Assembly (NCBI GenBank): GCA_963765705.1
Contig: CAVXXJ010000011.1
Coordinates: 741,009 to 805,008 of the forward strand
Direction: 5' to 3'
Length of the DNA: 64,000 nucleotides
Source: Gaiellasilicea sp963765705
GTDB lineage: Bacteria > Actinomycetota > Thermoleophilia > Gaiellales > Gaiellaceae
Positions 61,397 to 64,000 of the stretch are shown here, in pieces (positions within the stretch are counted from its first letter, which is position 1; each line of letters opens with the position of its first letter). A model generated the notes under the pieces. It searched no databases. It was not told the origin of the DNA and saw nothing but the letters and a program-made list of their open reading frames with translations. Made by a program: the position numbers and the translations under genes.

Positions 61397-61486
61397 TTTG
61401 CAGGTACTTTCTGCCTAGGTTCGTCGCGCCTCCGCTTGGGTGAGCCGATCGTCCAAGCGACGATTGGGCCACGAGTGGGCCACGAA
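61397..61486 (+). repeat. Putative integrase arm-type repeats beside tRNA-Asp copy 2
   Basis: TTTGCAGGTACTTT (61397-61410) is followed by two TGGGCCACGA copies 11 bp apart (61465 and 61476). The same two motifs, in the same orientation, recur beside copy 3 at 63905-63981. This fits recombinase arm sites but could be remnants of integrase-end DNA. Confidence 0.45.
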
Positions 61487-61549
61487 ATCTTGCCCCATGA
61501 GGCAACGGTGGCTCAGAATGTCGCGCCGTGACCGCTCGTAGGTGGCCGG

Positions 61550-62602
61550 TCAGCCGCTCGTCCGCGCGGTTTCCGGTGTTTGGCCGGTCCAGGAGTGGAA
61601 GGCGCGATAGAACGAGCTCGGGCTCTCGTAGCCGAGCAGGAAGGAGATTTGCCCGGCGCTCATCCCTTCGTTGCGCAGGTAGTGCCGGGCGAGTGACTCT
61701 CGCGTGGCGTTCAGCGCCGCCTGGTAGTTCGTTCCCTCTTCTTGGAGGCGCCGCTGCAGGGTACGCGTGCTGATTGCCAGCGAGCGCGCGACGTCGCTCA
61801 TCTCCGAGGAACCAGTGGGAAGTAGCTCCACGAGTGTTGCGCGGACGCGATCGGAGGTCGAGGAGTCGCGGTCGAGTTCGCTGAGCCGGCGGCGGAGCTC
61901 GGGCTCGAAGAAGTCCCACATCCGCTCGTTGGCGGTGAGGAAGGGGCGGGAACCGTCGGCAGCAGCGAAGACGATCGTCTGCTTCGCGGCTGCTTCGATT
62001 CCGCAGCCGAGGTACTCGCGGAAGCTGGCGGCGTCGGACGGCGGCCAGGGGCTGGTGACGCGAAGTGGCCGCACGAGCGCGCGGGTCCCGATGCGGGCGA
62101 GCGCGACCCAGAAGACCAACTCGGAACTCGCCAGCACTTCGGGTGGAGTCGCTTGCGAGCGCCAGTCGAAGCGCAGCGCGATCTCCGTCTCCGCAGAGGA
62201 GACCGAGAGCCGCATCGGGCCGATCAGCTTCTTGTAGGTGGCGATGCGTCGGGCGGCGACCGCGAGGTTGGGGCTGCAGAGCGCCGCGAAGATCGGCGGG
62301 CTGAAGGACTCGACCGAGATCGCCTGCCCGATCCGGATCGGGAGATTCGGGTCGCCGCTCTCCTCGCCGAGCGCCTGCCAGAGCGCGTAGTAGTCCGCCG
62401 CCGGCAGCCTTGGCTGATCGCGAGTGAGGAGGTCCGCCGGCAAGCCGGCGCGGCGCAGAACGTTCGTGGCGGAGATGCCGAGGTCGGCAAGCAGCAGGCG
62501 TAGACCCGGATCGAGCAAGTACCGCTCGGCGCTGGGGTCCCGGCTTTCCACGGAAGTCCTCACTTGACTCCCCCGGTCGGAAGAATGGTGCGCGACGATC
62601 AT
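61550..62602 (-). CDS. AraC-family transcriptional regulator
   Basis: This 350-residue protein has an N-terminal Arabinose_bd-type ligand domain (LADLGISATNVLRRAGLPAD, YALWQALGEESGDPNLPIRI, ANERMWDFFEPELRRRLSEL). The C-terminal domain has two helix-turn-helix motifs (VARSLAISTRTLQRRLQEEG, ISFLLGYESPSSFYRAFHSW TGQTP). This group resembles OruR/ArgR-type regulators. Its ATG overlaps the stop of the corrected SDR gene (ATGA), so it is the second gene of a two-gene unit and probably controls it. Confidence 0.9.
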   Translation of the reverse strand: MIVAHHSSDRGSQVRTSVESRDPSAERYLLDPGLRLLLADLGISATNVLRRAGLPADLLTRDQPRLPAADYYALWQALGEESGDPNLPIRIGQAISVESFSPPIFAALCSPNLAVAARRIATYKKLIGPMRLSVSSAETEIALRFDWRSQATPPEVLASSELVFWVALARIGTRALVRPLRVTSPWPPSDAASFREYLGCGIEAAAKQTIVFAAADGSRPFLTANERMWDFFEPELRRRLSELDRDSSTSDRVRATLVELLPTGSSEMSDVARSLAISTRTLQRRLQEEGTNYQAALNATRESLARHYLRNEGMSAGQISFLLGYESPSSFYRAFHSWTGQTPETARTSG

Positions 62603-63430
62603 GACGGCATTCGAACAGCTCGGCGGATGAAGGCGTCGAATGCGCGGTCGGGCAAGACGTCGTGGAGGAAGATCATCGGCTTCGCGCCGTACCCCGACGG
62701 CGTAGCGTGTCTTCGGCCGACGTGCGGTGACGGCCTTGCCGATGGTCTTGGCGATCAGCTCGGGCGGCGATGAGCGGCGCCGGGTGGATTCGGAGGCGAT
62801 CGACTCGGCGAGGGCGTTGGCCTGAGGGGCATACGGTCCGGTGCCGGAGGCGGCGCGGACCTTCTCCGCGACGATGCCGTTGAACTCGGTCTTGATGCGC
62901 GCCGGGCTCGATCACGACGACGTCGATGCCGAAAGACTTGAGCTCCATGCGCAGGCAGTCGCTGAGGGCTTCGAGCGCGTACTTGGTGGCGTGGTACCAG
63001 GCGCCGAGCGGCGTATAGATCTTTCCGCCCATCGAGGTGATGTTGACGATCGTGCCGAGCGCTGGTCGCGCATCCGGGGCAGGACGAGCTGGGTAAGCCG
63101 GGCGGCGCCGAAGACGTTGACCTCGAACTGGTAGCGGGCCTCGGAGAGGGGGACGTCCTCGAGCGCGCCGTAGGAGCCATAGCCGGCGTTGTTGACCAGG
63201 ACGTCGATACGGCCTTCCTCGGCGAGAATCTGCTCGACCCCGGACTGCATGGACTCGTCGTCGGTGACGTCCATCGCCAACGGGCGGATGCCCGACGTGG
63301 TGAGGTGCTCCATCCGTTCAACTCGCCGAGCTGCGGCGTATGTGGTGTAGCCGAGTTCTTGCAGCCTCAAGGCGGTGGCTTCGCCGATACCGGAGGAGCC
63401 GCCTGTGACGAGAGCGACCTTCTTGGACAT
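62599..63430 (-). CDS. SDR-family oxidoreductase (three frameshifts)
   Basis: The ATG follows AAAGGAGATCACGAAC. The corrected 277-residue protein reads KVALVTGGSSGIGEATALRL, VERMEHLTTSGIRPLAMDVT, IDVLVNNAGYGSYGALEDVP, then GGKIYTPLGAWYHATKYALE (YxxxK), MELKSFGIDVVVIEPGA, and ends FLHDVLPDRAFDAFIRRAVR. It is an SDR of the DltE/ketoreductase kind. One-base shifts occur near 63060, 62908 and 62700, the last at a four-base G/C run. Either the read is poor here or the gene is decaying inside the island. Confidence 0.78.
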
Positions 63431-63589
63431 GTTCGTGATCTCCTTTCGCTGGTTTGGTCGTCGATCTCGGTTCGAGCGTAGGCAGCGATAGGCCATCTGT
63501 CATTCGCAGAAGACGCCAACGTGATTGCGTTTTACGCCAACTCTGCTCGGGACGAGTCGAGACTGCGACCTTCGACTGGCACGACCTCC

Positions 63590-63675
63590 AGGCCAGCTCC
63601 GGATCCAGGGCCCGCCTGGCCCAGATCCGCGGCAAGCTCGAGCCCGACCCCGCCAGGCCGCGCTACTTGCGGCGC
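63590..63675 (+). pseudogene. Remnant of an OmpR-like winged-helix domain
   Basis: A short frame reads RARLAQIRGKLEPDPARPRY-L, which resembles the end of response-regulator DNA-binding domains (LRRKLEPDPxxPRYL). Nothing upstream continues the domain. It is a weak, short match. Confidence 0.3.
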
Positions 63676-63790
63676 CTAGGGGACGCGGATCGCGAGCTTG
63701 CCCCGCGTGTGTGTCGTCGGCAGGGCAGCGAGCGCGTCGGTGCCTGCGCGAGTTCGTAGGGTCCGAGGACGACCCGTTCCATGGAGCCGT
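63676..63790 (-). pseudogene. C-terminal remnant of a zinc-type/quinone oxidoreductase (MDR family)
   Basis: On the minus strand, with one base inserted, the sequence reads YELAQAPDALAALPTTHTRG followed by KLAIRVP and a TAG at 63676. This is the usual last helix and strand of NADPH:quinone-oxidoreductase-like MDR enzymes. The rest of the gene is absent, so it is debris in the island. Confidence 0.45.
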
Positions 63791-63904
63791 GGCCGCATCC
63801 GCGACCGTCGCGATTCTGAGAGGTCATGAGCCGTTTCCATTTGTGCGACCGGCTACAAGCGAACGGGCAAAATGGCAGTTGTGCAGGCGTTTTGCTCAAC
63901 GCGT

Positions 63905-63981
63905 TTGGGCCACAGGATTGGGCCACGAAGCCTAGGACGGCGTCCGAACAGACAACACGAATGCCTATTTGCAGGCACTTT
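63905..63981 (+). repeat. Putative integrase arm-type repeats beside tRNA-Asp copy 3
   Basis: TGGGCCAC occurs at 63905 and 63918, the latter inside GATTGGGCCACGAA. TTTGCAGGCACTTT follows at 63968-63981. These match the motifs near copy 2 (13 of 14 for the TTTGCAGG motif). Confidence 0.45.
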
Positions 63982-63986
63982 TAGAG

Positions 63987-64000
63987 ACGGGAGCGACGGG
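63987..64000 (-). repeat. tRNA 3' end, copy 3 (cut by window edge)
   Basis: The last 14 bases, ACGGGAGCGACGGG, equal the acceptor/T-arm end of the tRNA-Asp copies. Whether this is the intact tRNA gene or another fragment cannot be seen. Confidence 0.5.

Noticed and set aside
1..64000. CRISPR array
   Set aside because: No set of short, regularly spaced direct repeats with unique spacers was seen. The only regular tandem repeats are the coding Ig-like units at 42.4-44.0 kb.

Overview
This window is high-GC DNA with strongly G/C-biased third codon positions. It carries an AfsR/SARP-type regulator and a MoxR-DUF58-DUF4129 operon, and its tightly packed genes often overlap by four bases. That fits a soil-type actinobacterium; a Thermoleophilia-like lineage is my inference from gene style, not something the sequence proves.

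Left third (about 1-21.5 kb, almost all minus strand): a polycistronic locus for a phage-tail-like contractile particle. In transcription order it holds a tail-completion-like protein fused to a LamG-like lectin domain, the sheath, the tube, a small assembly (chaperone-like) protein, an Ala/Gly-rich protein, a Mu gp43/DNA-circularisation-like protein, a 1172-residue helical tape-measure candidate, an M23 metallopeptidase with a hydrophobic middle, the gpD-like hub, the gpV/VgrG-like spike, a PAAR-like tip, gp25, gpJ, a gpI-like protein carrying a beta-propeller, and two paralogous Ig-like fibre proteins. The last of these runs off the left edge. A tandem-duplicated tube-like protein is transcribed divergently on the plus strand. 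No capsid, portal, terminase, integrase or AAA+ ATPase is visible here. A 167-bp nested inverted-repeat element sits exactly between the PAAR and gp25 genes.

Middle (21.5-45.5 kb): metabolic and regulatory genes. These are an SDR, a VOC protein, a fused E1 alpha-beta thiamine-diphosphate dehydrogenase, a sarcosine/dimethylglycine dehydrogenase-type flavoprotein, an EamA transporter, GlpD and a secreted SMP-30/NHL-like protein. Next comes a probable TetR regulon with selenium-binding protein SBP56 (methanethiol oxidase family), a mini membrane protein, TetR, a hydrolase-glycosyltransferase fusion, a YcaQ-like protein and a secreted PKD protein. Two identical-arm operators (CTTAGTC-N4-GACTAAG) lie in it. 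Then come a dienelactone hydrolase/ATP-grasp pair divergent from an ArsR regulator, twin crotonases, an NTF2-like protein, and an HD-GYP protein fused to five adhesin-like repeats.

Right third (45.5-64 kb): a recombined, 5'-truncated STAND regulator between direct repeats, the MoxR/DUF58 operon, an intact AfsR-like regulator with 11-bp-phased direct repeats, and three secreted proteins. The last of these is a subtilisin with Gram-negative-style autotransporter passenger repeats. The right end is a decayed integration hotspot: three copies of the 3' end of tRNA-Asp separate small islands holding a GNAT acetyltransferase, an SDR/AraC pair and gene remnants.

Several genes between 34 and 44 kb and near 63 kb carry single-base frameshifts, at least two at or near short homopolymers. 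The 21-kb particle locus has none. Local assembly errors are at least as likely as true decay.
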